This document shows positions 16,357 to 25,999 of a stretch of DNA of 39,131 nucleotides, piece by piece; position 1 is the stretch's first letter; the number at the start of each line of letters is the position of its first letter. The notes beneath the pieces were generated by a model. It searched no databases. It had not been told where the DNA came from and saw only the letters and a list, made by a program, of their open reading frames with translations. A program made the translations under genes and the position numbers. The stretch is from an uncultured Lachnospiraceae bacterium (GTDB lineage: Bacteria > Bacillota > Clostridia > Lachnospirales > Lachnospiraceae), in NCBI GenBank assembly GCA_902760755.1, contig CACWHK010000016.1, positions 1-39,131 of the forward strand, read 5' to 3'.

Positions 16357-16980
16357 GAAAAGCCTTTGCAGTTCCTTTGATGTTTTTTCCCTTAACTCCT
16401 CCACTGCTCCGTCATTTTCTATGGTCACATCCGTATTCGACGAAAAAAAATGATCCTCCGGCTGACTGGAAAGCACGGCTTCCCACTTCTCACGGGTTCC
16501 GCCTCTGCTCTCCAGAAGCCGGTGTATCCGAAGCTCCCGGTCCACGTGGATGTACCAGAGGGCGTCACAGATGCTCCGATACCCGTCCTGGATCAGCAGC
16601 GCCGCCTCGATCACAAAGAGACGGACACCCCGTTCCCGTGCTCTCCGGATCCTGGCACGGATACAGCGCTTTACCGAAGGATGAACGATCCGATTAAGAC
16701 AGGCCAGAGCTTCCTCATCCTGAAATACCTTCCTTCCGAGACGTTCCCGGTCAATGGTTCCGTCCGGACCAAGGATCTCCTCTCCGAAGCAGTCGACGAT
16801 CCTCCGGTAACAGGTATGTCCCGGCTTCATCAGGGTATGGGCCAGACGGTCCGCTTCCACAATATATGCCCCGGGCTCCTCCGAAAGGATCGAAAGCACA
16901 AGACTCTTTCCGGATCCGATCCCTCCGGTGATCCCCAGGAGCTTCATATCATTCTTTTTACAGGCCTTACTTTGTGTCAT
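16348..16980 (-). CDS. coaE: dephospho-CoA kinase
   Basis: CoaE phosphorylates dephospho-CoA in the last step of coenzyme A synthesis. The P-loop GITGGIGSGKS, the EADRLAH substrate segment, the IVHPSVK block and VIEAALLIQDGY are all family features. Two starts are possible. The ATG at 16980 overlaps the end of polA by 14 bases and has GGGAG nine bases upstream (16990-16994), giving 210 residues. The ATG at 16947 begins directly at MKLLGITGG and gives 199 residues, the usual form, but no ribosome site is visible. I list the former. The polA-coaE order is common in Firmicutes and suggests coupling. Confidence 0.94.
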   Translation of the reverse strand: MTQSKACKKNDMKLLGITGGIGSGKSLVLSILSEEPGAYIVEADRLAHTLMKPGHTCYRRIVDCFGEEILGPDGTIDRERLGRKVFQDEEALACLNRIVHPSVKRCIRARIRRARERGVRLFVIEAALLIQDGYRSICDALWYIHVDRELRIHRLLESRGGTREKWEAVLSSQPEDHFFSSNTDVTIENDGAVEELREKTSKELQRLFLM

Positions 16981-19585
16981 AAAGGTTTTCTCCCGTATGC
17001 AGATCCACATAGAGAGGAACGGCAAGCTCTGCGGCGTGCACCATTTTCTCTTCCAGAAGCTTCTCCACTTCCTCCACCTCCTCCTTCGCTGCTTCGATCA
17101 GAAGCTCATCATGGATCTGAAGGATCAGTCTGGACCGCATGCCCCGTTTTTTCAACTCTTCCCGTACTGCGATCATGGCAAGCTTGATGATATCCGCAGC
17201 CGTTCCCTGGATGGGGCTGTTCATGGCAACCCGCTCCCCGAACTGTCTGGTCATAAAGTTGGAGGATGCAAGCTCCGGAATGGGACGAAGCCGCTTATAA
17301 AGAGTCCGTACCGCTCCCGCGGTCTTCCCGGTCTCCACCAGAAGATCCAGGAACTGCTTTACACCCCTGTAGGTTTCAAAATACTGATCGATATACTCCT
17401 GGGCCTCCTGCCTGGAGATATCCAGATCCTGTCCCAGGCCAAAGGAGCTGATGCCGTAAATGATTCCGAAGTTCACGGCCTTGGCCTTCCGGCGAAGTCC
17501 GCTGTCCACCTCCTCCAGCGGGACGTGGAACACCCTGGATGCCGTAGCCGCATGGATATCCTGGGACTGACGAAAGGCTTCGATCAGATTCTCGTCCCCG
17601 GACATGGCTGCCATCACCCGAAGCTCGATCTGGGAATAATCGGCATCCACAAAGAGGAAGCCCTCCTCGGGGATAAAGATCTTCCGAAGCTCCCGTCCCA
17701 GCTCGCTCCGCATGGGAATATTCTGCAGGTTCGGTTCGGAGGAGCTGATCCGTCCGGTGGCTGTGACGGTCTGATGGAACCGGCTGTGGATCCTTCCGTC
17801 GGGACCGATGGCGGTAAGCAGCCCTTCCACGTAGGTGGAACGAAGCTTTGTCAGCTGACGGTACTCCAGGATCCTCGGAATGATGGGATGGGAATCCCTG
17901 ATCTTCGTTAAGACATCCACATTTGTGGAGTAACCGCTCTTTGTTTTCTTTCCGCTCTGCAGCTCCAGCTTCTCAAAAAGGATCTGCCCCAGCTGCCTGG
18001 TGGAATTGATATTGAAGGCCTCTCCCGCATCCGCGTAGATTTCCTTCGTCAGGGTATCGATCCGGCTGTCCAGACGGAGGCCGTACTCCTCCAGAGCATC
18101 CTTATTCACACGGATTCCGTACTGCTCCATATCCTGCAGCACAAAGGTTGCCGGATGCTCCATGGTGTCATAGAGCTCCTTCATATCCAGCTGCTCCAGC
18201 TTCTTTGTAAGCACTGGGTACAGAACCTCCGCGGTATAAGCCCACATGGCGAAGGCTTCCCGCATTTCAGGCATGGCAAAGGAGAAGACGGAGAGCTCCT
18301 GCTTCCCCACCAGATCCTTTTCACTCTTAACCTCGATATCCAGATATTTCTGCAGGAGTACGTGATACGGATACTCTCCTGCCAGCGGGTCGATCAGATA
18401 GGCTGCAACCTCAGTATTAAACCACTGCTCCTCCGGATTGATATGGAAGGGCCGGATCAGCGGCTTTAAGCTCGGGGCCGCTATGGTAACACGGTTTGCA
18501 AGCATCCAGGAAAGCAGCTCATAGACGGATGCGATGGCATCGGTCTGGGTAAGGATCACATTTCCGCCCATGGAAAATGCAGTTCCGAGCAGCAGATTTC
18601 CCGAAAAGACGGGATAGAAGCCAACCACACTTCCGGGCTCGGTGAAGGCCTTCACCTCCGAAAGCTTTCCGTCACGGAAGGAAAGCTCGAAGGGCTTTTT
18701 TTCTTCCTCGTAGCTTGCGAAATGCTTCATCAGGCTCTTTAATTCCAGTTTCAGGAAATGTGCCTTCACATCCTCGGAAAGGATTTCGTCCCGCCCTACC
18801 TCGGTCTCTGACAGCGTCACCGGTACCGGAGCGGTAAGAAGGATCCTGGACAGATCTCTGGAGAAGATGGCCATCTCCCGGTTTTCCTCCAGGGCTGCCC
18901 GCATTTTATTTTGGGGCATATCCGACAGGTGCTCCATCACGGATTCCACGGTATGATAGGTCCGGATCAGCTTCTCCGCCGTCTTCGGACCGATGCCCGG
19001 AACTCCGGGGATATTGTCGGAGGTATCCCCCATCAGGCCCTTCATTTCTATAAACTCCACCGGTGTCACACCATAGGTGGATTCCACCTCGGAGGCATGG
19101 TAGTCCTCCACGGTGGTCTTGCCGGCCCTTGTCTTGGGAATCCGGATCATGACTGCATCCGTAGCCAGCTGCAGCAGATCCCGGTCTCCGGAAAGAATGG
19201 TCACTTCCATCCCTGCGGACTCTCCCATCCGGGACATGGTCCCGAGAAGATCATCCGCCTCATAGCCGGCCAGCTCCATGGTGGGGATCTTCATGGTGTG
19301 CAGAAGCTCCTTGATCACGGGCATCTGCTCCTTTAACTCCTCCGGCATGGGATGACGCGTGCCCTTATACTCCTTATACTGCTCGTGCCGGAAGGTGGGT
19401 GCATGCACGTCAAATGCAACGCAGATGTTGGTCGGATGCTCTTCCTCGTAGATCCGGAAGAAGATATTTAAAAAACCCAGGAGGGCATTCGTGTGAAGTC
19501 CCTCCTGGTTTGTCAGATCTGCCGGCAGAGCGTAGAATCCCCGGTTCATGATGGAATTACCGTCAATCAGCAGTAGTTTTTTCAT
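16967..19585 (-). CDS. polA: DNA polymerase I
   Basis: Pol I removes RNA primers and fills gaps in Okazaki fragment maturation and repair. The 872-residue protein has the 5'-nuclease domain (about 1-290; LLIDGNSIMNRGFYAL, helix-hairpin-helix IPGVPGIGPKTAEKL) and the polymerase domain (about 470-872; VDADYSQIELRV, KAVNFGIIYG, HDELLIEA). The 3'-5' exonuclease region between them lacks the catalytic acids: the expected DTET is replaced by GFYPV and NLKYD by SLKPL. It is therefore predicted to have no proofreading, as in Bacillus Pol I. The ATG at 19585 follows GGGAGGA; it overlaps the end of the anti-sigma-like gene by 23 bases. A frame extension to 19624 is not needed. Confidence 0.97.
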   Translation of the reverse strand: MKKLLLIDGNSIMNRGFYALPADLTNQEGLHTNALLGFLNIFFRIYEEEHPTNICVAFDVHAPTFRHEQYKEYKGTRHPMPEELKEQMPVIKELLHTMKIPTMELAGYEADDLLGTMSRMGESAGMEVTILSGDRDLLQLATDAVMIRIPKTRAGKTTVEDYHASEVESTYGVTPVEFIEMKGLMGDTSDNIPGVPGIGPKTAEKLIRTYHTVESVMEHLSDMPQNKMRAALEENREMAIFSRDLSRILLTAPVPVTLSETEVGRDEILSEDVKAHFLKLELKSLMKHFASYEEEKKPFELSFRDGKLSEVKAFTEPGSVVGFYPVFSGNLLLGTAFSMGGNVILTQTDAIASVYELLSWMLANRVTIAAPSLKPLIRPFHINPEEQWFNTEVAAYLIDPLAGEYPYHVLLQKYLDIEVKSEKDLVGKQELSVFSFAMPEMREAFAMWAYTAEVLYPVLTKKLEQLDMKELYDTMEHPATFVLQDMEQYGIRVNKDALEEYGLRLDSRIDTLTKEIYADAGEAFNINSTRQLGQILFEKLELQSGKKTKSGYSTNVDVLTKIRDSHPIIPRILEYRQLTKLRSTYVEGLLTAIGPDGRIHSRFHQTVTATGRISSSEPNLQNIPMRSELGRELRKIFIPEEGFLFVDADYSQIELRVMAAMSGDENLIEAFRQSQDIHAATASRVFHVPLEEVDSGLRRKAKAVNFGIIYGISSFGLGQDLDISRQEAQEYIDQYFETYRGVKQFLDLLVETGKTAGAVRTLYKRLRPIPELASSNFMTRQFGERVAMNSPIQGTAADIIKLAMIAVREELKKRGMRSRLILQIHDELLIEAAKEEVEEVEKLLEEKMVHAAELAVPLYVDLHTGENLYDTK

Positions 19586-20144
19586 GTGCGATCGTTCCTC
19601 CCAAACGCAGAATAAATGTCTCATATTCCTTCAGCTCATGGACACTCCGTATCTTGCTGAAGAGCTCCGGCGTTTCCGTCTTAGTTTCTTCAGATTCACT
19701 TTCCAGTGAGGCCTTGTAACGGTCCTCAATGGGAAGAAGGATTCGATTCCATCTGCTATAGAAATAGTACTCTCCCTGGGCAGATTGTTTTGTATCCTGC
19801 TCAAATGCATAGACCGCGGTCAGACATTTTCCGTAGAACAGGATCATGAAAAGCGCAATCGCTATGGTGACCACGGTAAACATGGACACCCGTATGCCCC
19901 GCCGATTCTTAGCCTTATGCTCTACCTTCTTCAGCTTCATTTCGAGGTCTTTCCTGAAATTCCCCGAAGGCTCCACATCATCCGACAGGATCTGCATCCC
20001 GGTCATCAGTGTGTAGTAGATCTCCAGCTCATCATGGCAGCCCTTGCAGTTCTTCATATGCATGACAAACTCCAGCCGCTTGGCGTCCGGCAGCTTGCCC
20101 TCTATGAAGGGCATGATATACGATTGCGCTTCCAGATGATTCAT
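19563..20144 (-). CDS. zinc-finger anti-sigma-like single-pass membrane protein
   Basis: The 193-residue protein has an N-terminal putative zinc finger of the zf-HC2 kind, with His29, Cys33 and Cys36 in HMKNCKGC, one membrane helix (about 85-105) and an extracytoplasmic C-terminal region of about 85 residues. This is the architecture of anti-sigma factors that hold an ECF sigma factor at the membrane. No sigma factor gene is adjacent, so its partner is unknown. It lies 18 bases after the AIM24-family gene and overlaps polA by 23 bases, implying translational coupling with DNA polymerase I. The extracytoplasmic part has no recognised domain. The role as anti-sigma factor is inferred from architecture only. 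Confidence 0.7.
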   Translation of the reverse strand: MNHLEAQSYIMPFIEGKLPDAKRLEFVMHMKNCKGCHDELEIYYTLMTGMQILSDDVEPSGNFRKDLEMKLKKVEHKAKNRRGIRVSMFTVVTIAIALFMILFYGKCLTAVYAFEQDTKQSAQGEYYFYSRWNRILLPIEDRYKASLESESEETKTETPELFSKIRSVHELKEYETFILRLGGTIAHEKTTAD

Positions 20145-20162
20145 AATTTCCTCAGAGTTTGT

Positions 20163-20975
20163 TTACTTGGTTGCAGATGTCTGCTCCGGTCCATTCCAGT
20201 TGCTCATTCCGGTTCCCGGAAGTGTCGGAGCCATGAGAACCTTACCGGTTCCGCGATATACATTGACGAAGCCTTCACCGGAAACTGCAGAGCCCATCAG
20301 AGACTTGGCAGCCTTCTCTACCGTGAAGTTAAGGGAGGATGACCATGCGATCGCCATATTTCCGTCGATCTTCAGCTCATCATCCTGCAGAATGAACTCG
20401 AACAGCTCTTCTCTCGGAACCGGGCACTCCAGAACGGCGTAGCCCTGACCGGACAGGCACAGGTTGAAAAGTCCCTCACCGCCGAACATGGCAGATGTAA
20501 GACCGGTTCTCTTTGTGATGGATTCCTGGATATTGTTATCGCAGCAAAGGAACAGACCGTCATCGAGAACAACGCCCGGACCCCAGGTGCTGATGTCTTC
20601 GATCAGAAGATGGTTAAATGTAGGCTCCAGCATAAGATATCCCTGGCCGGAGTAGATCGGCTTTGCAGCGGATTCGCCGGTTACGGCGCCCTTTACCATC
20701 TTGCCCAGGAAGTTGCCGACGCCGGAAACGCCGGTTTCCATATGCACATTTCCGGAGGTCCACTGCATGGCACCTGCCTGGATCTTGGTTGCTGTTCCGT
20801 TCAGCTGTACCAGAACCTGACGCTTCTTCACGTTCATTTCCTTCATGAAATAAGCCATATTTGCACTTCCGGGAGATACGGACATATCCTCCTGATGCTC
20901 GTAGATGAAGTACTGGCCACCCTGAGCGATGCACTTGATGTTCGGATTGTTAAAAACGTTGTTGTACTGAATCAT
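20163..20975 (-). CDS. AIM24-family protein
   Basis: A 270-residue protein of the AIM24 family, named after a yeast mitochondrial protein. The bacterial members have a beta-rich fold and no known reaction. Visible features are repeated short glycine-rich strands such as YSGQGYLMLEPT, LCLSGQGYAVLECP and GTGKVLMAPTL, with no catalytic motif, signal peptide or membrane segment. The ATG at 20975 follows AGGAGGAGAAGGTA; the frame extends to 20999 without need. A perfect consensus promoter at 21024-21052 suggests high expression. It is the first gene of a series with the anti-sigma-like gene, polA and coaE. Confidence 0.82.
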   Translation of the reverse strand: MIQYNNVFNNPNIKCIAQGGQYFIYEHQEDMSVSPGSANMAYFMKEMNVKKRQVLVQLNGTATKIQAGAMQWTSGNVHMETGVSGVGNFLGKMVKGAVTGESAAKPIYSGQGYLMLEPTFNHLLIEDISTWGPGVVLDDGLFLCCDNNIQESITKRTGLTSAMFGGEGLFNLCLSGQGYAVLECPVPREELFEFILQDDELKIDGNMAIAWSSSLNFTVEKAAKSLMGSAVSGEGFVNVYRGTGKVLMAPTLPGTGMSNWNGPEQTSATK

Positions 20976-21023
20976 TACCTTCTCCTCCTGTTGATTCAAA
21001 TTCGATGTAAACCACCACTCTTA

Positions 21024-21052
21024 ATTATAGATTTACCCGGGATATATGTCAA
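21024..21052 (-). promoter_or_regulatory. consensus promoter for the AIM24-polA-coaE series
   Basis: A perfect TTGACA (21047-21052) and a perfect TATAAT (21024-21029) are 17 bases apart, with an expected leader of about 40 bases before the AIM24 start. Confidence 0.9.
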
Positions 21053-21175
21053 ACGAAACCGCACTTTAAAACCATGAGATTCGCGATTCTGGATACAGTT
21101 ACCGACGTTGATGCGCTCTATTAAAAACCACTGCAAAACTTAGCCTTGCATCAAATTCTATTCTGGTATATGAGA

Positions 21176-21232
21176 CGGCGCTTGGTCCTCGAAAAAGCAT
21201 CGGTGGCACAGGACTGCAGCGCCGAGGTTTTT
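21176..21232 (+). terminator. plus-strand hairpin with T tract, possibly of an unseen small RNA
   Basis: On the plus strand CGGCGCT (21176-21182) pairs with AGCGCCG (21218-21224), with an inner TCCT/AGGA pairing, and five T follow at 21228-21232. No plus-strand gene precedes it. It could end a small transcript or be chance structure. Confidence 0.35.
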
Positions 21233-21261
21233 ACCTTACCCTCAGATTATAACAAAAGGTT

Positions 21262-21312
21262 TAGAAATAAAAAGAACACAGCCACTTGCATGCATGCAGG
21301 ACCGTGTTCTTT
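21262..21312 (-). terminator. ilvC terminator
   Basis: A long hairpin with arms AAAGAACACGG and CTGTGTTCTTT (one mismatch) spans 21271-21312; its loop contains the self-complementary TGCATGCATGCA. It is followed by TTATTTCTAA on the transcribed strand and lies about 30 bases after the ilvC stop. Confidence 0.85.
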
Positions 21313-21343
21313 GTTGTCTATCTTGAACCGTAACTCGGTTTCG

Positions 21344-22435
<1,092 letters not shown>

Positions 22436-22912
22436 TTATCGTCTTGCAAGTCCGGTGAGGCCCGTACGAACCAGCTCCTGGATCTCAAAGCCATCCAGAA
22501 GTCCGATAAATGCATCGATCTTCGTGTTGTTTCCTGTGATCTCGATCATGATGGTCTCCGGAGATACATCCACGATCTTTGCACGGAACACATCCGTGAT
22601 CGCAATGATTGCCTGACGCTGGGTCTGATCTGCCTTCACCTTTACAAGTACAAGCTCACGACAAACAGAAGCACCATCCTCCAGCTCGATCACCTCAACC
22701 ACATCCTCCAGCTTGTTCAGCTGGTTCTTGATCTGGGAAAGGATCCGGTCATCACCGCTGACTGCAACGGTCATACGGGAATACTTCGGATTCTCGGTCA
22801 CACCGACGGACAGGCTGTCAATATTATAGCCTCTGCGGCTGAACATGCCGGACACTCTGGAAAGTACTCCGGACGTATTATCAACTAGTAAGGACAGTAC
22901 CTTCGTCTTCAT
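22436..22912 (-). CDS. ilvN: acetolactate synthase small (regulatory) subunit
   Basis: The small subunit binds valine and controls acetolactate synthase, the first common step of branched-chain amino acid synthesis. The 158-residue protein has the N-terminal ACT domain (VLSLLVDNTSGVLSRVSGMF and the RGYNIDSLSVG block) and the C-terminal domain with ELVLVKVKADQTQR. The ATG at 22912 is preferred over a GTG at 22924 because the AAGGTGG site lies at the right distance. Its promoter is at 22946-22974 with a leader of only about 30 bases, which leaves no room for a T-box or a leader peptide. The catalytic subunit must be encoded elsewhere. Confidence 0.95.
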   Translation of the reverse strand: MKTKVLSLLVDNTSGVLSRVSGMFSRRGYNIDSLSVGVTENPKYSRMTVAVSGDDRILSQIKNQLNKLEDVVEVIELEDGASVCRELVLVKVKADQTQRQAIIAITDVFRAKIVDVSPETIMIEITGNNTKIDAFIGLLDGFEIQELVRTGLTGLARR

Positions 22913-22945
22913 AGGATCAACCACCTTTCAAAATTCATAACAAAC

Positions 22946-22974
22946 ATTTTAGCAATTGTTCACGTTAATGTCAA
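22946..22974 (-). promoter_or_regulatory. promoter for ilvN-ilvC
   Basis: A perfect TTGACA (22969-22974) and TAAAAT (22946-22951, preceded by an extended TGC) are 17 bases apart. Confidence 0.85.
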
Positions 22975-23007
22975 ACGATTCTCGGGACTTTCTGTAAAAT
23001 TAATGAC

Positions 23008-25446
23008 CTATTTTACGCCAAGAAGACGGTCCACCAGCTTTACACACTCATTTGCATCTGCGGAGTACCCGTCAGCATGGATCTCATCCGCAAAGCTCTG
23101 GGAGATCACAGCCCCGCCGATGATGACCTTGGCCCTGCATTTTTTCTCCTTTGCAAGCTCCACAACTTCCTTCATCTTCATCATGGTGGTGGTCATCAGG
23201 GCGGAAAGTGCGATAATGTCTGCCTTATGCTCTGCCGCGGCCTTAAGAATATCCTCCGCAGGCACATCCTTTCCGAGATCGATCACGGTATAGCCGTAGT
23301 TTCGGAGCATCAGCACGCAGAGATTCTTTCCGATCTCATGGACATCTCCCTCCACCGAAGCAAAAACGATAGTCCCCTTCGGCTCCTTTCCTTCACTGGA
23401 GGGAAGGAAAGGCGCCAGATAGGCGATGGCTGCATCCATGGCATTGGCGCCCTGGATCAGCTGTGGAAGGAAGAAGCGTTTCTCTTCAAAGAGCTCACCC
23501 ACCCGGGTAATGGCGGGGATCAGGTCATCATCGATGATCTGCTTTGCCTCCCGGCCTGCTTCCATCTGTTTTTTTACTTCTTCAACGATCCGGCCCTTGC
23601 TTCCGTTTAACACGCAGTCATACACCGGTCCCCGGGAGGGCTCTCCCGCCTGCTTATCCTCAGGCTTTGCAGCCGACGCGGCTGTGGCACTGCCCGTAAT
23701 GGGCCGTACCCGTTCCACATAGATCTTATCGGTTCCTTCCTTCGCCAGCAGAAGGTCCGAAGCATAGGCTGCATTCATCAGCTGCTCCTGGCCGGGATTG
23801 GCGATGGCCATGGTAAGTCCCTTGGATATAGCCATGGTCAGGAAGGCTGCATTTACATTAATTCGTTCCGGCAGTCCGAAGGAAATGTTGGAAAGCCCGC
23901 AGATCGTGGGCAGCCCCAGCTCATCATGACTGTACCGGATGGTATCCAGCGTATTTCTTGCGGCCATGGGATCTGCGCCCACGGTGGAAACCAGTCCGTC
24001 CACACAGAGGTCCTCCATACAAAGGCCCTCCTCCAGGGCAATCTTCACGAGCTGATCCACATTTGCACGACGCTCCTCTGCAGTGGCCGGAAGACCCTCG
24101 TCGGATACCGGAAGCAGGATACACATGGCACCGTACTTCTTTGCGATCCGAAACAGGGGCCGTGTCTTGGCACTTTCCAGGGAAACGGAGTTGATCAGCG
24201 CACGTCCGGGATAGATCCGGAGTGCGGCTTCAATGATATCCACATGACTGGAATCGATACAGAGCGGAAGGGAAACCAGCTGTGTCACCTCATTGATGGC
24301 ACGAAGCATCATTTCCTTCTCATCGATGCCGTTCAGCCCCATATTGATGTCCAGGACGTGTGCATGGTTTTCCTCCTGGGAAACGGCCATCTCACTGACA
24401 AGGTCCAGACTTCCTTCCCGAAGGGATGCCTGCAGCTTCTTCTTTCCCGTGGGATTGATACGTTCTCCCACCACCAGGAAGGGTCCGTCCGTACGGATCT
24501 CCTGCAGGGCCCGTTCCGACGTAAGAACCCGAACCGGATGCTCCAGCGGTGCCACGGGTGAAAGTCCGCGAACCCGCTGCTTTACGGCACGGATATGCTC
24601 CACGGAGCTTCCGCAGCAGCCTCCAACCAGATTGGCCCCTGCATCCACAAGGTCACTGATGCAGTCTGCAAAATATTTCGGCGTCATCTTATATACGGAC
24701 ACACCATTCTCCAGCTCCGGCATGCCTGCATTCGGCTTTGCAAATACGGGAACGGTGGCATAACGCTTCATCCGCTCCAATAGTTCGGTCATTTCCTCCG
24801 GTCCCGTGGAACAGTTGAGTCCCACGGCGTCGGCACCCAGTCCCTGAAGCACGATAACGGACACCTCGGGTGTGGAACCAAAGAGGGTCTTTCCGTCTTC
24901 ACGGAAGGTAAGACTTGCGATCACCGGAATATCCTCGGAAAGCTCACGGATCGCGATGACTGCGGCCCGGGTTTCCTGAAGACTCATCATGGTCTCCACA
25001 ACGAAAAGATCCACGCCGGCCGAAAGCAGTGCCGCAGCCTGCTCCTTATATACATCCACCAGCTCCTCAAACTGCAGATCTCCGATGGGGAAGAGCTGCC
25101 GTCCGGTCATGGTCATATCTCCTGCCACATATCCCCGTCCGTTGCAGCGGCGCACAGCCTCCCTTGAAAGAGCCACCAGCCTTTCGTTCATTTCTTTGGT
25201 CTTTGACTCAAGATGGTACTCCTTCAGCTTGATCCGGTTACACGTAAATGTAGGCGCGTACACAATATTGGTACCCGCCTCCAAAAAACGAACCTGCAGA
25301 TCGATCAGTGTCTCCGGGTGCTCCAGGATCCACTGCTCCGGACATACCCCGAGGGGCATGCCGGCAGCCATAAGATTGGTCCCTGTTGCACCATCCAGAC
25401 ATAGGATGCGATTCTTAAGCAGTCTTGCAAAATCTTCTCTTTTCAT
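23008..25446 (-). CDS. metH: cobalamin-dependent methionine synthase without reactivation domain
   Basis: MetH transfers a methyl group from methyltetrahydrofolate to homocysteine through cobalamin. The 812 residues give, in order: the homocysteine domain (about 1-295; zinc ligands Cys212, Cys277 and Cys278), the pterin-binding domain (about 310-580; VGERINPTG and DINMG), the cap (about 620-690) and the cobalamin-binding domain (about 690-812; DVHEIG at 701-706, with His703 as lower cobalt ligand). The C-terminal SAM-binding reactivation domain of E. coli MetH (about 1,227 residues) is missing. An independent activator is expected; the RACo-like protein at 3456-4529 is a candidate. The gene follows rnhA by 29 bases with a weak ribosome site. 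No SAM or cobalamin riboswitch fits in that gap. Confidence 0.95.
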   Translation of the reverse strand: MKREDFARLLKNRILCLDGATGTNLMAAGMPLGVCPEQWILEHPETLIDLQVRFLEAGTNIVYAPTFTCNRIKLKEYHLESKTKEMNERLVALSREAVRRCNGRGYVAGDMTMTGRQLFPIGDLQFEELVDVYKEQAAALLSAGVDLFVVETMMSLQETRAAVIAIRELSEDIPVIASLTFREDGKTLFGSTPEVSVIVLQGLGADAVGLNCSTGPEEMTELLERMKRYATVPVFAKPNAGMPELENGVSVYKMTPKYFADCISDLVDAGANLVGGCCGSSVEHIRAVKQRVRGLSPVAPLEHPVRVLTSERALQEIRTDGPFLVVGERINPTGKKKLQASLREGSLDLVSEMAVSQEENHAHVLDINMGLNGIDEKEMMLRAINEVTQLVSLPLCIDSSHVDIIEAALRIYPGRALINSVSLESAKTRPLFRIAKKYGAMCILLPVSDEGLPATAEERRANVDQLVKIALEEGLCMEDLCVDGLVSTVGADPMAARNTLDTIRYSHDELGLPTICGLSNISFGLPERINVNAAFLTMAISKGLTMAIANPGQEQLMNAAYASDLLLAKEGTDKIYVERVRPITGSATAASAAKPEDKQAGEPSRGPVYDCVLNGSKGRIVEEVKKQMEAGREAKQIIDDDLIPAITRVGELFEEKRFFLPQLIQGANAMDAAIAYLAPFLPSSEGKEPKGTIVFASVEGDVHEIGKNLCVLMLRNYGYTVIDLGKDVPAEDILKAAAEHKADIIALSALMTTTMMKMKEVVELAKEKKCRAKVIIGGAVISQSFADEIHADGYSADANECVKLVDRLLGVK

Positions 25447-25475
25447 GAAACTCTGATTCCCTGTTATCTAAAAAA

Positions 25476-25973
25476 CTATGCCTCTTCTTTCAAAGAGTCC
25501 ATATATACCTGATCCACCAGCCACGGACCGTCATCAGCTGCAGCAGTTGCCAGCTGATCACAGCGTTCGTTGCCGGGATTTCCGTCATGTCCCTTTACCC
25601 AGCGAAAGGTTACCTCATGGGGTTCCTTGGCCTTAAGAAGCCGTTTCCAGAGGTCCACATTCTTCACCGGGTCTTTTCCCCGTTTCCAGTTATGGGCGAT
25701 CCATTTATCGATCCAGTGCTCATTGAACGCCTTCACCACATACTGGGAATCGGACCAGACCGTAACCGCACAGGGACGCACCAGATGCTCCAGACCCACG
25801 ATCACAGCCATCAACTCCATTCGGTTATTGGTGGTACGTTCATACCCCTGGGACAGCTCCAGCTTATGCTCTTTTCCTGCGGAATCCGTTACGGAAAGCA
25901 CCGCGCCGTAGCCGCCGGGTCCGTCCGGATTTGCCCTTGCGGAACCATCCGTATACAGTGTTACTTGCTCCAT
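25476..25973 (-). CDS. rnhA: ribonuclease HI
   Basis: RNase HI cuts the RNA strand of RNA-DNA hybrids. The 165-residue protein has the four catalytic acids in order: Asp in LYTDGSARANP, Glu in NNRMELMAV, Asp in VWSDSQYVV and the final Asp in NERCDQLAT; the flexible-loop histidine is in VKGHDGNPGN. There is no N-terminal hybrid-binding domain. The ATG at 25973 is preceded by GGGAGAGGGA. An unusual palindromic region (26000-26070) lies upstream and metH downstream. The window also encodes RNase HII (rnhB). Confidence 0.96.
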   Translation of the reverse strand: MEQVTLYTDGSARANPDGPGGYGAVLSVTDSAGKEHKLELSQGYERTTNNRMELMAVIVGLEHLVRPCAVTVWSDSQYVVKAFNEHWIDKWIAHNWKRGKDPVKNVDLWKRLLKAKEPHEVTFRWVKGHDGNPGNERCDQLATAAADDGPWLVDQVYMDSLKEEA

Positions 25974-25999
25974 AGGGTCCCTCTCCCGGATATGTATTG

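Larger units (their letters stand above)
20976..21343 (-). other. 368-base intergenic region between ilvC and the AIM24 gene
   Basis: It holds the ilvC terminator (21262-21312), the AIM24 promoter (21024-21052), a plus-strand hairpin followed by five T (21176-21232), and a lone TATAAT on the minus strand (21246-21251) with no good -35. No open reading frame with a credible start is seen. About 120 bases (21053-21175) remain unexplained. Confidence 0.7.

Noticed and set aside
22913-22974. T-box or leader peptide before ilvN
   Set aside because: The promoter leaves about 30 bases of leader, and no tRNA-interaction or terminator structure is present.
22994-23016. AT-rich hairpin GTAAAAT/ATTTTAC at the end of metH as terminator
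   Set aside because: The seven-pair stem is all but GC-free and no T tract follows, so it is too weak to call.
25447-25475. SAM or cobalamin riboswitch before metH
   Set aside because: Only 29 bases separate rnhA and metH, far too short for either class.
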